DNA of 64,000 nt from Mesotaenium endlicherianum (taxonomy: Eukaryota; Streptophyta; Zygnematophyceae; Zygnematales; Mesotaeniaceae): the NCBI GenBank assembly GCA_009602735.1, contig WELA01013420.1, positions 81,580-145,579 of the forward strand, in the 5' to 3' direction. Position 1 is the stretch's first letter. Each line of letters starts with the position of its first letter. The notes beneath the pieces are model-generated. The model saw only the letters and a list, made by a program, of their open reading frames with translations, searched no databases and was not told the origin of the DNA. Positions 10,600 to 22,829 of the stretch are shown piece by piece. The translations under genes were made by a program, and so were the position numbers.

Positions 10600-11537
10600 G
10601 GAGAAGCTGAGCCTCTACCCCTGTTCATCTGGAAAGATCATGCCACTATGCATTGGCTGAAGACGGGAGTCCACATGGAAGGATTATCGGTGAAAGAGAA
10701 GGACCAAGTGGGCCATCGAGCTGAAAGGTTTTGCTGGAAACGCAATAACCTCTTCAAGATTGAAGAAACTGGTCAGGAGAAGTTACTGCCAGAACCCGCC
10801 AAAAGACGAGCTCTGGTGCAGAAAATGCATGAGAATACTGGACACTATGGTGTCAAGAAGACATACAGTCTTCTGGAGCTGTCTTACTGGTGGAGGGACA
10901 TGGTAATCCTAAGCAACAGTGTGAAGATGTGATCAAGGCCTGCCAAAGTTGTGATTGCGTCAAGGCTAGTTTTACACAGCAACATCCACATCTGCAAGCT
11001 CTGCCAATCATGGGCCTAGGCTACCGGTGGAGTTGCGATCTCAAAGGCGAGCTACCGCTGTCCAAGCGAGGTAATAAGTACATTATGGTCATGATTGAGC
11101 ATTTCTTTAAGCGGATAGAGGTTTGTGCCTCTAACTGCAAAGGAGAGCTTAGAGACCGCGGAAGCGCTCCTCAATGGTGTGATTGTACGTCATGGAGCTC
11201 CAGCAGAAGTGCTGACAGACCAAGGGTCTGAGTTTCTTGGACAGATGCTTCATCGACCATCGCACTACGTCTAGAGATCACCCACAAGCAGATGGTCTCG
11301 CAGAACGGATGGTGCAAACCATTGAGTCTGCTTTGCGCAAATTTTGCCTTGAGCATGATAAGCGTGATTGGGACTAGTTATGGGTTACAGATTTAGCAAG
11401 CAAGCTGCTTTGACGAATTACTCGCCTTATCAAAAAATTTTTGGCAGAAGTCCAGTTGTACCCAGCAGCATCAAGCAGGAGATTGAGCAGGTGAAAGACC
11501 TGGACAACCCTGATGAACTGCTAAAGGTCATGTTGCG
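10600..11537 (+). pseudogene. Element D integrase (cut by C1)
   Basis: The zinc-binding HHCC module is visible as MHENTGHYGVKKTYSLLE with a CQSCDC pair downstream. A core-like start follows (YRWSCDLKGELPLSKRGNKYIMVMIEHF), and further on AERMVQTIESALRKF and TNYSPYQKIFGRSPVV, typical of the end of the catalytic core. The element is interrupted at 11538 by the family C LTR. It is a fossil with several breaks. Confidence 0.8.
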
Positions 11538-12224
11538 TGTAAGGTCATAGGTTTATAAAGTGCATTTATTAGTTTCATGAAAGTATGTTTTGATTGTGCA
11601 ATAGTGTAGAATGCATTTTTGTGGTCATTTTGATACAAAGTTCATCAAATTTGGTCAAGTATTGAGAGAGTTACGGAATTCTGAAGTTTAATTAGTTTTG
11701 AGGTCGGTTGACGATCTGGCCCGTTAGAATGAACTCGAACCTTCACGTAAGTTCGGCTGACGCAGAATGCCGACTAGGTACATTTACCTAGAAGTTTTGG
11801 TTTAGCCTAGTGTGTCTAAGATAGACTATTATAGTAATGTCGATGCATGTATGTGGACATCAATTCGGCCCGAGACGTCAGATTAGACTGATCTGGCTTA
11901 CTCACGAATACTCTGCAACGGACGATTTGACGAACAGTAAGGAAAATCCATAGCTTTCTCCTAGAGAGGAGCACTTAGGCAGAAAATTAGAAATAGGCAT
12001 AACTCTTTGTTTCTTATCAATTTTCACTTCTGTAAATTTCTACGGGTTTGTAATGACAAGGCCTTTCATCCTCCATCTTTTGTGAGCAGTTTCTTGCTAC
12101 AAATATTTTGAGTATTTTTCCTAAGCTTTGTTAGTGATATGACGCTGCACTCTCTAGTATGATTGCAACTAGTTCCTTTCCTCGTGAGTCACTATGCTTC
12201 CACTAGGGCACTTTGCCCCTTTCA
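11538..12224 (+). repeat. Family C 5' LTR of C1
   Basis: The 687 bp unit starts TGTAAGGTCATAGG and ends GCCCCTTTCA. It aligns with the C3 LTRs over its length but is shorter internally. A primer-binding site (TTTGGTGTTGGAGCTGG) follows at once. The 5 bp upstream are TTGCG; the partner duplication cannot be checked because the 3' LTR is absent. Confidence 0.9.
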
Positions 12225-12261
12225 TTTGGTGTTGGAGCTGGGCTAGTTTGCATATTATATT

Positions 12262-13270
12262 ATGGAGTTGCAGCCGGCAGCTGGAGGAGGCGAACATGTC
12301 GAGCATGTTGAGCGCGCTGGGCAGCAGGCAGCACCAACAATGACCAGAGAGCAACAAGAGATGCAGGCGATGCTAAGGCAATTGCAGGAGAAGTCTACAC
12401 CTAGTTTTAACCAAATATGCGCGCGGAGGTGGAGAGAATGGTGCGAGTTGTGATGGGGAACGCCGCTTCGACGAGTTCGGCACCTGCACCTGTTGTGCCA
12501 CCGATTCATGTTAAGCGAGTGGTGAAACCAGTTGTTCCACCCGCATCAGGAGTGCGTGCGCCTAAGCCTGAAGTTTATACTGGAGAGCGTGGATCGCCGC
12601 CTGTTCATCAATAGGTTTTTGGAGTGAAGAAGTTTATGAAGTATTTTGCGCCCACGCCCGACAGGCAAGTCGCCATTGTCATAACTTTATTGCAGAAGAG
12701 TGCTGGAGCTTGGTATGAGCAACAGGAGCAACTGTCTGGAGTTCCTGTTACTGTTGATCAGCTATTTGAAGGCTTGAAGAGGCAATTTCAACCTATTGCA
12801 CCAGAGGCTACTGCTCGAGATCTATTGGTGCGCCTTCGACAACGAGAAAGCGTTCAGGAGTGTGTATCGCGCATCAACGAGCTGGTGCTTTAATGTCCAT
12901 CCATGCACGAGTCGGAGATCATGGACAAGTTCAAGAGGAGATTCAAGCCATCTGTGGCCAAGGAAGTGGCACTCAAGGACCCTACCAATCTTGGAGAAAT
13001 GATAGAATTGGCAACAAGGGTCGACGCTGTGGAGTATGGTCAGAGGCAGTGGGGCAGCCACAACTTTGGAGGATTTCGACACTTTGGATCTCAAGCGCCA
13101 AGCACGAGGTCCAGTACCTATGGTGTTGGGACTTGTTCAGAACCAGCGCAGGCAACCGAATTTTAAGCTGAGAGGACCCTGCTATGATTGTGGCAAGCTT
13201 GGACATATGGCTCGAGACTATCATGTGAAGGCGAAGCAACCTCAACAGCAGGAAAAAGGAGGACGCCAGT
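12262..13270 (+). pseudogene. C1 gag with zinc knuckle
   Basis: It starts at an ATG 37 bases after the LTR. A retrotransposon gag capsid pattern is visible (PDRQVAIVITLLQKSAGAWYEQ, then AFRSVYRAST-type helices). A single CCHC knuckle, [14 protein letters not shown], lies near 13180-13225. Gag packages element RNA in virus-like particles. It matches gag of C2, C3 and C4. Fossil, several breaks. Confidence 0.82.
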
Positions 13271-16200
13271 AAGTCGTTCTGGGGTGTCTACTGGCGTGAA
13301 GACGAGAACTCACAAGGAGGTTATCCCCAGGAGCCTGCTGAGAAACGAAAGACGAGATGTTGACAAGCCTATCATCGTGGAAGGAGTGGTCGACGGCAAC
13401 AAGGCGAAGGGTATGGTCGACAGTGGCGCAAGTGCAAATTTTGTGCACAAGAAGCTGGTGAAAGAGTGGCGAATCCCTGTGCAGAAGCATTATGAGCCTA
13501 AGGAGGCAATTTTGGCGAATGGGCAGAGACTCAAGTGTGCTGCACCTACGGAAGCTATTCACGTGGAGGTAGCGGGGCACCGGAGTACTGAAGTTATGGA
13601 GCAGGCGAAGTTGGGTCACCATGAGGTGATATTGGGCAGACCATGGCTGAGGAAAGCCAACCCGCAAGTGCACTGGAGCACAGGACAAGTGAAAGTCCAA
13701 GGGCGTGATGGTCAAATGGAGACAGCAAAACAGGTGGAGGTAGATACGACCACAAGTAACTGTCTTTTGTCGAGCCTGCAAGTTAAGAAGCTATGTAGGG
13801 CAAATCAGGTGAAGGAGATGTACCTTGTTTTGGTGGCCCTGGCCAGGTCATCAGGTAGAGCAAGCGTGAATCCTAACAGCCTGGGCAAATGTACATCGCC
13901 GGAGGAGCAAGTAGTGGTGTCTGATCCCCTTGCTCAGAAGGAGCAGAGCCCAACTGCTCAAGAGAAGAAGCCTGCTGAGATGCCTGCGCAAATTAAGGCG
14001 CTGTTGGAGGAGTTCAAGTGCGTGTTTCCTGAGGAGCTACCTGCAGGATTACCTCCACAGAGAGCGATGGAGCACAAGATCGAGTTGGAACCAGGGAGCA
14101 AGCCACCAGTGAGACCCGCCTACCGACAATCGTTTGCGGAGTTGGATGAGTTGAAGAAGCAGCTGACAGAGTTATTGGAGAAGGGATTCATCCGATCCAC
14201 CGAATCTCCATTTGCAGCGCCAGTCTTATTTGTGAAGAAGAAAGATGGGACGATTAGGATGTGTGTCGACTACCGAGCTCTCAACAAGGTCACCATCAAG
14301 AACAGGTACCCACTTCCACAAGTGGACGAGTTTATTGACAGGCTTGTCGGGGCAAAGTATTTCTCGAAGATCGATTGAGGAGTGGCTATCACCAGGTACG
14401 AATTGCGAAAAAAGACATTCAGAAGACTGCTTTCAAGATTCGCTATGGTTTGTTCGAGTACACAGTCATGCCTTGAGTAATGCACCTGCTACATTCATGG
14501 GACTCAAGAATAGTATCTTCAGACCCTATTGGGACCAGTTTGTGGTGGTATTTTTGGACGACATCCTGATCTATTCGAAGACCTTGGAAGAGCATGTGGA
14601 GCATCTGAGGAAGGTGTTGGAGGTCTTGAGAGATCAGAAGCTGTATGGGAAGATGAGCAAGTGCGACTTCTGTCTCAAGGAAGTCGAGTTTCTTGGGCAC
14701 ATAGTGGGAGCTGAAGGAGTCAAGGTGGAGCAGAAGAAGGTGCAAGCAGTCAGAGATTGGCCGATACGTGCTGATATTCATCAACTCAGGAGTTTCCTCG
14801 GCATGGCGAAATATTATCGACGTGTCATTGAAGGATTTGCCAAGGTGTCTGCACCGCTCACGGACATGTTGAAGAAGCAGGAGAAGTGGCTATGGGGTGA
14901 AAAGGAGCAGCAAGCCTTTGAGAAGATTAAGGAGCTGTTGTCACAGGCACCGGTGTTGGCCATTGGCAGTCCAGAACTTCCTTTTACCATCATCACGGAC
15001 GCATCAAATTTCGCAGTGGGAGCCATTCTTCTCCAAGACAAGGGGAAAGGATTGCAGCCTGTGGCATATGAGAGCAGGAAATTGAGTCCTGCGGAGCAGA
15101 ATTATGCAGCACACAAGCGGGAGATGTTGGCTATTATCCAGGCTTTGAGGATTTGGCGATGTTGTGTGGATGGCCGGAAGGTGTTCATCAAGATCGACCA
15201 CAAGAGCTTGGAGAAGTTTATGACGCAACCGACGTTGACACCAAGACAGGCAAGGTGGATGGAGTTTCTGCAACAGTTTGACCACAAGATTGAGTACTTA
15301 CCTGGGAAGATCAACCCTACAGATGCTTTATCCAGAAGGTGTGACCTTGCAGCTGTCTTGGTCATCAAGGAGAGCACGAACTTCAAGGGGAAGCTTCAGA
15401 AAGGTAATGAGGAGGACTCGCAGTTTGCTGATGGTGGAGCAGCTGAGTCCAACTTGAGTATGCAGAAGAAGGACGGCATATGGTATTATGGTGATTCCAA
15501 GAGAGTGGTGGTACCTGACATCAAGGAGCTACGAGACTTACTACTTGCGAAGCATCATGACTGCTTATATGCTGGACACTTTGGAAGCGAGAAGACGGCA
15601 AGCGTGCTGAAGCAAGAGTAGTATTAGAGAAATATGGACAAGGACATCGAGGAGTGGATCAAGAATTGTGATGCGTGCGAGAAAAACAAGACACCAAATC
15701 AAAAGAAGGGAGGTACATTGCAGCCCCTGCCTATGCCAGAGTACCCTTAGGAGCAGATTGCTATGGACTTCATCACATCTTTACCAGTGAGTGGTGAAGG
15801 GCACGATGCAGTTTGGGTTGTATCTGATAGACTCAGCAAGATGGCTCACTTCATTCCCATGAAGGAGACTTCTACGGCAGCAGATGTGGCACGGCTATTC
15901 TTCGATCATATCTTCAAGCTACATGGGTTGCTGAAGATGATTGTTTCAGACCAGGATCCGCGGTTTACTAGCAACTTTTGGCGGTTATAGATTACTTTGA
16001 TGGAGACCAAGTTGAGTATGAGCACTTCCTGCCATGCTTAGACAGACGGGCAGAGTGAGAGGCTCAACAGAACTCTGCAAGAGTCGCTTAGGAGTTTCAC
16101 TATGGAAGAACCTTCAGAGTGGGACAAGAAGCTACCAGGGTTGGAGTTTGCCTACGACAACAGCATGCAGGGATCGACCAAGCAGTCACCATTTGCTATG

Positions 16201-16455
16201 GTTTATGGGGGAGAAGTATATCATCCAAGGAACATCTTGTTAGAGAAGGCCAAGGAGACTCAGGTCCTACTACACAAGCTTTTATGGAGCAGATGGCCAA
16301 GACTTGGGATATGGCGAAGACGTGTACTCGGAAGGCACAGGAAGAGCAGGTCAAGCTTGCTAACAAGCACAGGAGGGAAGTGACATTCCATGTGGGCGAC
16401 AAAGTACTCTTGTCAACAAAGAATCTACCTTTCACAGGCAAGAGGAAACTGCGGG
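13271..16455 (+). pseudogene. C1 pol: protease, reverse transcriptase, RNase H, integrase
   Basis: The protease signature [16 protein letters not shown] is near 13413-13460 and [14 protein letters not shown] near 13612. The reverse transcriptase shows [22 protein letters not shown] and [17 protein letters not shown]. RNase H starts at [18 protein letters not shown] (near 14985). The integrase begins near 15560 (LLAKHHDCLYAGHFGSEKT) with its zinc module and core (MDFITSLPVSGEGHDAVWVV). It is truncated at the junction with A2. Fossil with several breaks. Confidence 0.88.
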
Positions 16456-18937
16456 GACCGGTCCCGATTGGATAGGTAACCGACCTGTGAACAGTGTATC
16501 ACCTTTGATGTATGGTTCCACGAAGGAGACATTATAGACCGGGTGACCCTTGTAGTCCGCTAACATGTTCAGTTTGTAAGCATTCTGACCGACACGACGC
16601 ACCACCAAATATGGAGCGACCCAGACAGGGCCAAGCTTTTTCTTGACCACACCAGGGAGGTACAGGTGCTGAGAATGCAGTTTGACTAAATCGCCCTCAG
16701 AAAATGTCAGCTCCCGACGGTGTTGATTAGCGTATTTTTGGTGGGTTTCTTGGGCTTTGTGCAGGTTTTGTTCTGACAGTATGTCAGCAAACTCTTGAGT
16801 TAACTGGAGGGAGACCGGATTGTCAATCCCTTCAGGGTCAATTAAAGACTCCCCCAGTACATCTAAAGGAGACTTAGGGACTCGACCCAGGCTGAGTTCA
16901 AAAGGAGTCTTGCCCGTTGACGCGTGCACCGCACTGTTGACCGCAAACTGAATTTGAGGCCACAGGTCATCCCAATTATCTTGTTTTTGGTTAATATATG
17001 CTCTCAGCACATCCTGCAGAACTCGATTAGTTCTTTCAGTCTGCCCATCAGTCTGAGGGTGGTTTGCGGCTGAGCAGCTGTTTGACTCCCATTAACCCCA
17101 TAAAAGCTCTCCAGAATTTAGAGGTAAATTTAGAATCTCGGGCTGAGATGATATTAGAGGGTAGCCCATGTTGGCATACTACATGGTTGTAGAACTGTCT
17201 CGCGGTTTCGAGTGCAGTTACTTTGACAGTTGTGGGGATGAAAATGACCATTTTTGTCAGTTTACCCACGACAACTAGTATCGAATCATGCCCATTAGCA
17301 GTTCGTGGCAGTGTGACCACCCAGTCCATGGATATAGTTTCCCAGCGTCCCGCTGGGATGGGCAACGGTTGCAAGAGACCTCTCGGTGGTGTGTGCCTAG
17401 ACTTGTTTCTCTGACACTGATCACAGGACTTGCCATATATCAAGACCTCTCGAGGCAACTCCTCCCAATGATAATGTTTTGCTAGTTTGCCAACAGTTTT
17501 GGCCTGCTTGAATTGCCCACCCAGTAAACTGTCATGTGCTTGACTCAATAAAAGGGACCTTATTTCCAAGTTATTAGGAATGACCAGCTTCAGCCTGCGT
17601 GAAGTGGTTTCAGTAACCCAGACCCCTCCCTTAAGTTTATACCCAAGTGTAGTAGCACGACACACACCAGTAGTGGGGCCGGGCTCAAATGTTAGGTCAG
17701 AAAGGTAGGCTTTTCTAAGTTGTTCAAGGAAGGACTTTTTCACCTCCAGTGAAGTGAGTGCACACAGGACTTTATCTACAGCATGCTGACTAAAGTTCCT
17801 TCCTTGCAAGTCAGGTCTTCTAGAGAGTGCATCAGCAGGATTCAACTTCCCTGGTTTGTAGTCGATTTGGACTTGGAACTGCTCCAGCATCTGGCTCCAG
17901 CGGTTCTCCCTCCTCGACAGCTTGGACTTCTTCTGAAAGTGGGTCAAAGCTAGATGATCTGTAGTGACCTTAAAGGCTTTACCATGTAAGTATGCTCTCC
18001 ACTGTTTGAGCACATGAATGATAGCTAGCAGCTCTTTATCATGCACTGAGTAATTAATCTTCGCTGGATTAAATTTCATAGACTCGTACAACAAAGGGTG
18101 CCACTCCTGCCTTAGCTTACCATCCTTAGTGGTTTTGTCCGCAGGCTGCAACAAAATAGCACCCATGGCAAAGTCAGAGGCTCCAGTGACCACCTGCACC
18201 GGTTTGCTGGGGTCATACACGGCTAGCACTGGGGCAGAACAAAAGGCATCTTTAAGGGTCTGGAAGGCAGCCCGCTGCTCTTCCCCCCACACATACCCTA
18301 TGTCTTTCTTAGTAAGGTCAGTCAGCTTACTGGCCTTTGTGTAATAATTCTCAATAAATCTCCTATAGTAGTTAGCCGACCCGAGGAAGGATCTACCTTC
18401 AGAGACAGACTGTGGTACTGGCCAGTCCCTTATGGTCTGGACTTTCTTAGGGTCCACACTGATGCCCTCTTTACTGACAACGTGGCCTAAGAATTCAATA
18501 ATTTCCTTATAGATATCACACTTGCTCATTTTAGCATATAATTGATTTCTTCTCACAGTGTCCATGACTGTCTTTAAGTGTTCAGCGTGCTGAGTCTCAT
18601 CTTGAGGGAAAATTACAATATAATCCAGGAAAACTTGCACAAATTTATCCAAATAAGGCCTGAAAACATCATTAATAGCACCCATGAAGGTCGCAGGAGC
18701 ATTTGTCAGTCCAAATGGCATCACGTTGAACTCATGGTGTCCATAATGTGAGCGGAAGGCAGTCTTGTGTTTGTCCCCCTCAGCAATTCTGATTTGATGA
18801 TAACCACTCTTGAGATCTATCTTACTGAACACCTTAGCACCGGACAGGGTATCAAGCAAGTCCTCAATTCTGGGTAAGGCATACTTGTTCTTTATCGTAA
18901 TTCTGTTCAGAGGTCTGTAATCCACACACATCCGCAT
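16456..18937 (-). pseudogene. A2 reverse transcriptase, RNase H and integrase
   Basis: A very long sense frame (18937-17048) starts at [19 protein letters not shown]. It shows [41 protein letters not shown], the RNase H module ([20 protein letters not shown], then [11 protein letters not shown]) and integrase ([39 protein letters not shown]). The integrase tail at 17010-16456 carries LYLPGVVKKKLGPVWVAPY. It matches A1 where they overlap. Fossil with few breaks. Confidence 0.9.
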
Positions 18938-19027
18938 ACTGCCATCCTTTTTCTTAACAAATAGGATGGGTGCGCCGTAAGGTGATTTACTGGGAGAAAT
19001 ATAACCATTTTCCTCAAGCTCTGCAAT

Positions 19028-19978
19028 CTATGTTTTCAATTCCTCGCTCTCCATATAATACAAGCCATAAGTGCGTTGCCAAGGTGGCTGACTACCCGGT
19101 AATAAATCAATCCCATGATTTACTTCCCTCTTAGGGGGTAGTCCTGAAGGCATATTAAACACATCTGTGTACTGAAGAACAATTTTCGCAGCAGTAGGGT
19201 GCTCCGGAGGGCTTACCTTTTTCTCAACCACTTCTTCAGGTCGAAGAGGTACCTCTCTTAGCAGCAGACAGAACATTCTGTCATCCTTCTGGTTCCAGCT
19301 TTTGACGGACTCTATTGCATTCAGCAACTTGCATCCTTCTGGAAGCCTCTTCTTTTCCTTCATTTGCCATCCACACAGGACAAGAGGAAGAGCACTGGTG
19401 CGTGCCAAGTCAGTCTGCCCATCACTGGCTCCTCTCACTTTAACTGTACCTCTGCTCCAACACACTTCAGCTTGATGTCTATTAAGCCAGGACCTGCCTA
19501 GCACGAGATCATAAAAGCCAGTGTTGAGTACCTCAAATGTAAGCGTTTCAGTTAGAACTGCAATGCCAGAACCTAACTGGACCTCAATAGGCTTGGTTAT
19601 AACTCCTCTCGGGATACTTGAGGCATCTCCAAGGAATATTTTTCTATTCCCTTGGGTGACAGTAGGCAGCCTTAGCCGCTTAACTAAGTCCTTGTGGATA
19701 AAAGTATGTGACGCCCCTCCGACAACAAATGCCCTCACCTTCCTACCTGCAATCATGCAATGCTGTAGGATAGGGGGGACTGTCTTATAGGGAGGACCCA
19801 TAATACCTGCTACGAGGGCAGCTAGTGACGACTCACTATCTCTAGCATCCTCACAGTCAGTAGACTGGATTACTGATTGCTGCTGTCTTTTAAAGGCTTG
19901 TCTTTTCTCTCGACTTTTGGGAGGTGCTTGTCTGGACACTGCTCTCTGAAGTGACCTTGCTGCTGGCAATGGAAGCAA
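19028..19978 (-). pseudogene. A2 protease region
   Basis: The open stretch between gag and reverse transcriptase contains a retropepsin-like module (RKVRAFVVGGASHTFIHKDLVKRL, then YDLVLGRSWLNRHQAEV). It ends in the reverse transcriptase lead-in VNHGIDLLPGSQPPWQRTYG. The protease matures gag and pol in the particle. Fossil; the join to the reverse transcriptase frame is disturbed. Confidence 0.78.
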
Positions 19979-21363
19979 ATTGATTTTGCTGAGGCTGGTC
20001 TCGGCTTAGTCCTACCACCACCTCTTCCATAGCCGCCTCGAGGGAAACCACCTCTACCTCTAGACTGTAAGGCATTATACTCATACTCATATCCATCACC
20101 CTGATCGTCCTCAGCCTGGTCTCCTTCAATTGCATTGTAGGAACCGTGGGGCTTTTTGACAATCTTAGACACCAAAGGATTTACTCTGGCGCTTGTGATT
20201 GAACTGCTGCTGATCCCAGGCGTCAGCATCCTGGATCAAGTCAACCAGTTTCTCATACTTTTTCTNTTCTTCTTAGCGAAATGACCAGAGACTTCGGATT
20301 TCAAGCCATACCTGAAGTATGCTATCCTATATTGTTCTGGCAAGTCTGGCTGTTTCATCATGTTCTCTTGGAACTTTTGAGCAAACTCAGCAACTGAAGT
20401 GGTCTGCTTCAGTGTCAGGGAGATCATCGCATAGATAGCTTTCTCCTGCTGGTTGATGACATCAAACTTCTCATGCAACTTCTCGACAAACTCTACCCAC
20501 GTAGGGTCACCAAGTTGCCGAGCCTTACGCTCTTCCTTCCAGTAAAGCCACCAGTCTGCGGCACTGCCTTTCAGTAGCGCACCGGTGTGCCTGACCTTCT
20601 CGTAATCTTGCAGTTCTGGGTAGTTCTCCAGCCACTGCTCAACATCCGCGAGAAACTTGATCAGGTAATATTTTCTGTTTCCCTCGGGATCATAGTCCTG
20701 GGGAGGTTTCGGCTTGGGCTTATTAGGCCTTCTGCCACCACCACTAGTGGTTTGAGACCCCAGTTTGTCTCTGTCCCGCAGTAGAGACATTATGATTCTT
20801 TTGTCCTCCTGTTGGGACTGATACATGGTCGCCATTTGCGACTGCATTTGAACAAACAATGCTCCCAAGTCTAGACTCTGGGGTGGTAGTCTAGCAAATA
20901 CAGCAGCAGCATTGGCATCTACTCGCTGAGTAGTGTCCTCAACAGTCCCTCTCACTCCTGCAGCAGCAATTTGTGTGGCATTCAGCCGGTCACGTATTTG
21001 ACCTAGGGGTGCATTGAGTTGTACAGCAGGAGGTGGGTTCATAACATTGGCCCTTGATGCCATAAGTTCTTCAACAGTGCGCTCGTCAGCTGGCTGTCCT
21101 TCTCTCCTTTCTATATCTTCAGCGGCCTTTGCTAATTGTTCAGCTTCTAATCTGGCTCGATCCTCCTCAGCTTGCTGTGCTGCGACTGCGGCAATAGCAG
21201 CTGCCTCATCTGCAGCCTCTCTAGCTGCAGTATCTGCCACAGCTTCAAAATAGGTACGGGTTCCCGCTACATGGCTTTCCGCCTGGTTTTTGACATTCTC
21301 GTTATCCTGGTTCTCTATGTCTCGGGAGTTGCTAGTTTGAGACCTTGTCCTTACGATACACAA
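19870..21363 (-). pseudogene. A2 gag
   Basis: An N-terminal Ala/Glu-rich coiled-coil segment (AREAADEAAAIAAVAAQQ, AEEDRARLEAEQLAKAAEDI) leads into a capsid-like core (KFLADVEQWLENYPELQDYEK, LLKGSAADWWLYWKEERK). A Gly/Arg-rich stretch (GRGGFPRGGYGRGGGR) and one CCHC knuckle (CFHCQQQGHFREQC) follow near 20000-19930. The frame is read from the minus strand. The N at 20266 falls inside the capsid region. Fossil, few breaks. Confidence 0.82.
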
Positions 21364-21377
21364 AAGACTGTGATAAC

Positions 21378-21390
21378 TGCTCCAATACCA
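21378..21390 (-). promoter_or_regulatory. A2 primer-binding site
   Basis: Read on the minus strand, TGGTATTGGAGCA directly follows the LTR end. It resembles the plant initiator-Met-tRNA 3' complement (TGGTATCAGAGC), which primes minus-strand DNA synthesis. Confidence 0.75.
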
Positions 21391-21391
21391 C

Positions 21392-22109
21392 TGAAATGAA
21401 TCGACTTACCAAATAGGCGATTAACAATTAATAAAGATCTTTATATCAGCAAGTAATCTTTATGGATTTTCCGTTAACTGGTTAAACGGCAAAGGACAAC
21501 ACACTAGCAGTGAACAACACTTGTAAATCAAATGCGAGTAAACTAGCATCAGTAATGCAATCAGTAAACTCATACATAAGCAAGGTTAGAAGACAGTGCG
21601 TATCAATGGCTTCTCGCCTTGGATTCAGATCCCTCTCAGTAAGCTGTACCAGAGAGTTTGCCTCGTTTTCTTATGCCGAACTCGAGAGCAATGCCTAGCA
21701 TATGTACATGGAATGAGTTTACTGTTCAACGGCCAGTGTGATGGCACCGCCTACCCGGGACTTAACCACGTTGGTAGGACCTCGGTTAACCAAATCCACC
21801 GCCATCTCCCATCATCCTGAATCGCCATCCATCCTAAGGATGTCATGTGGCCATTCATCTAGCACACCACACCTAGATGCATATCTAGGCAGTTCGCTGC
21901 GACCGACTACGAAAGTCAGCTGACTGTCAAAGAATGTGTCAGCAAGCTGGCCTAAGTTGACTTCAGCTTGCTGCTTCCGGCTGAGTCATTAAACTGATGA
22001 TTTAATAAAGTCCAGCAGACTCGATATTAACTAATGTTCAGCAGGTTGAACTTATTTAACTATATTATTTAAATGAACATTATATCAACCAATGTACTGA
22101 TTCATTACA
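21392..22109 (-). repeat. Family A 5' LTR of A2
   Basis: The 718 bp unit begins (minus strand) TGTAATGAATCAG at 22109 and ends at CA (21393-21392) next to the primer-binding site. It matches the A1 LTR at 2690-3281 over about 590 bp. Confidence 0.85.
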
Positions 22110-22829
22110 CCTGTTGCAGATCAAGCATCTAGCATACATCTTGCACACACACTTTTCTCGGAGACTCTTCTTCTTTTCTACACTTAAGAGTTCACCATAC
22201 AGCTTCTTTCACAGCGCCTATATTCACTTGGCGGCTGCTCACCTACCTACAACTCATCGACACGCCAAACATAACGTCCTACCGTCGTGCACATCTACAC
22301 CATCAACACAATGTCGACACATTGACGGTCCACCCACTTTGACTATGATACAAGTCTACTCCATGCATCGACACACGCACATGCAAGCACACCAATCCGA
22401 CAGAAGCAAATAGAGTCAGGAGTGCCTATTTACAACAGATTCTTGTGGGGAGTGTGGATGTGTAGGGCTTTGGAGATTGGGACTGTCGAATGGTTTGAGG
22501 ATGGTTAGCAATTGGCACTGTATACAAAGCGCGGAAGAGATGCCGTGTAAATCACACTTAAGAGAAAGAGAAAAGAGCTGAGTTGAGAGTAACAGAGTGC
22601 TCCTCTTAGTGTCGTGTATGTGCTGCTCTGCTGTGAATGAGTTGAGAGTAACAGCATTGAGAAGTGATTGCCTTGCTAAGTGTAAAGAGAACGCAATGGC
22701 AGAGAATGATTTTCAACACGGGGCCGGACGGCGGTGCAGGCCACCTTATGAGGAGGTGACCCAGGTCCATGACGGCCCGTCGCCGGCTATGTGGCTGCTC
22801 GGGACGTCGGCGGGCCAGCCGAGCGATGT
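22110..22829. other. Non-coding stretch between A2 and the GC-rich element
   Basis: I see no gene. The first part is CA- and CT-rich (22110-22420). A short direct repeat, GAGTTGAGAGTAACAG, occurs near 22581 and again near 22637. GC content rises sharply from about 22720. This may be the 3' untranslated end of element P on the minus strand. Confidence 0.4.

Larger units (their letters stand above)
3282..11537 (+). mobile_element. Ty3-like retrotransposon carrying a DNA methyltransferase (element D)
   Basis: The internal region of an LTR-type element reads, in order: gag with two zinc knuckles, retropepsin, a cytosine-5 DNA methyltransferase domain, a long Pro/Glu-rich linker, Ty3-type reverse transcriptase, RNase H, and integrase with an HHCC zinc module. 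Neither of its own LTRs is in the window. The left end abuts the truncated A1 LTR near 3281, and the right end is cut by the C1 LTR at 11538. A family B solo LTR (3610-4111) lies inside gag. It is a fossil with roughly ten breaks. Capture of methyltransferases by Ty3 elements is, to my knowledge, known from charophytes, so the architecture is rare but probably real. Confidence 0.85.
11538..16455 (+). mobile_element. Family C Ty3/gypsy chromovirus C1 (3' truncated)
   Basis: It consists of a 5' LTR (11538-12224), a primer-binding site, gag, protease, reverse transcriptase, RNase H and most of integrase, and stops inside the integrase C-terminal tail at about 16451-16455. There it is joined to A2 on the opposite strand through a shared GCGGG. 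Chromodomain and 3' LTR are absent. It is inserted into the integrase of element D. The complete relatives in this window are C3 and C4. It is a fossil with about eight or more breaks. Confidence 0.9.
16451..22109 (-). mobile_element. Family A Ty3/gypsy element A2 (3' truncated)
   Basis: On the minus strand the order is 5' LTR (22109 to 21392), primer-binding site, gag (21363-19870), protease, reverse transcriptase, RNase H and integrase. It ends within the integrase tail just before the place where A1 continues into a chromodomain. The chromodomain and 3' LTR are absent and the end is fused to C1. Long reading segments and few breaks make it one of the better preserved bodies here. An ambiguous base N lies at 20266 in gag. 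Confidence 0.9.

Noticed and set aside
22114-22413. Plus-strand 99-codon frame after A2
   Set aside because: His/Thr/Ser-rich translation of CA-rich DNA, no family features, no splice or context support.
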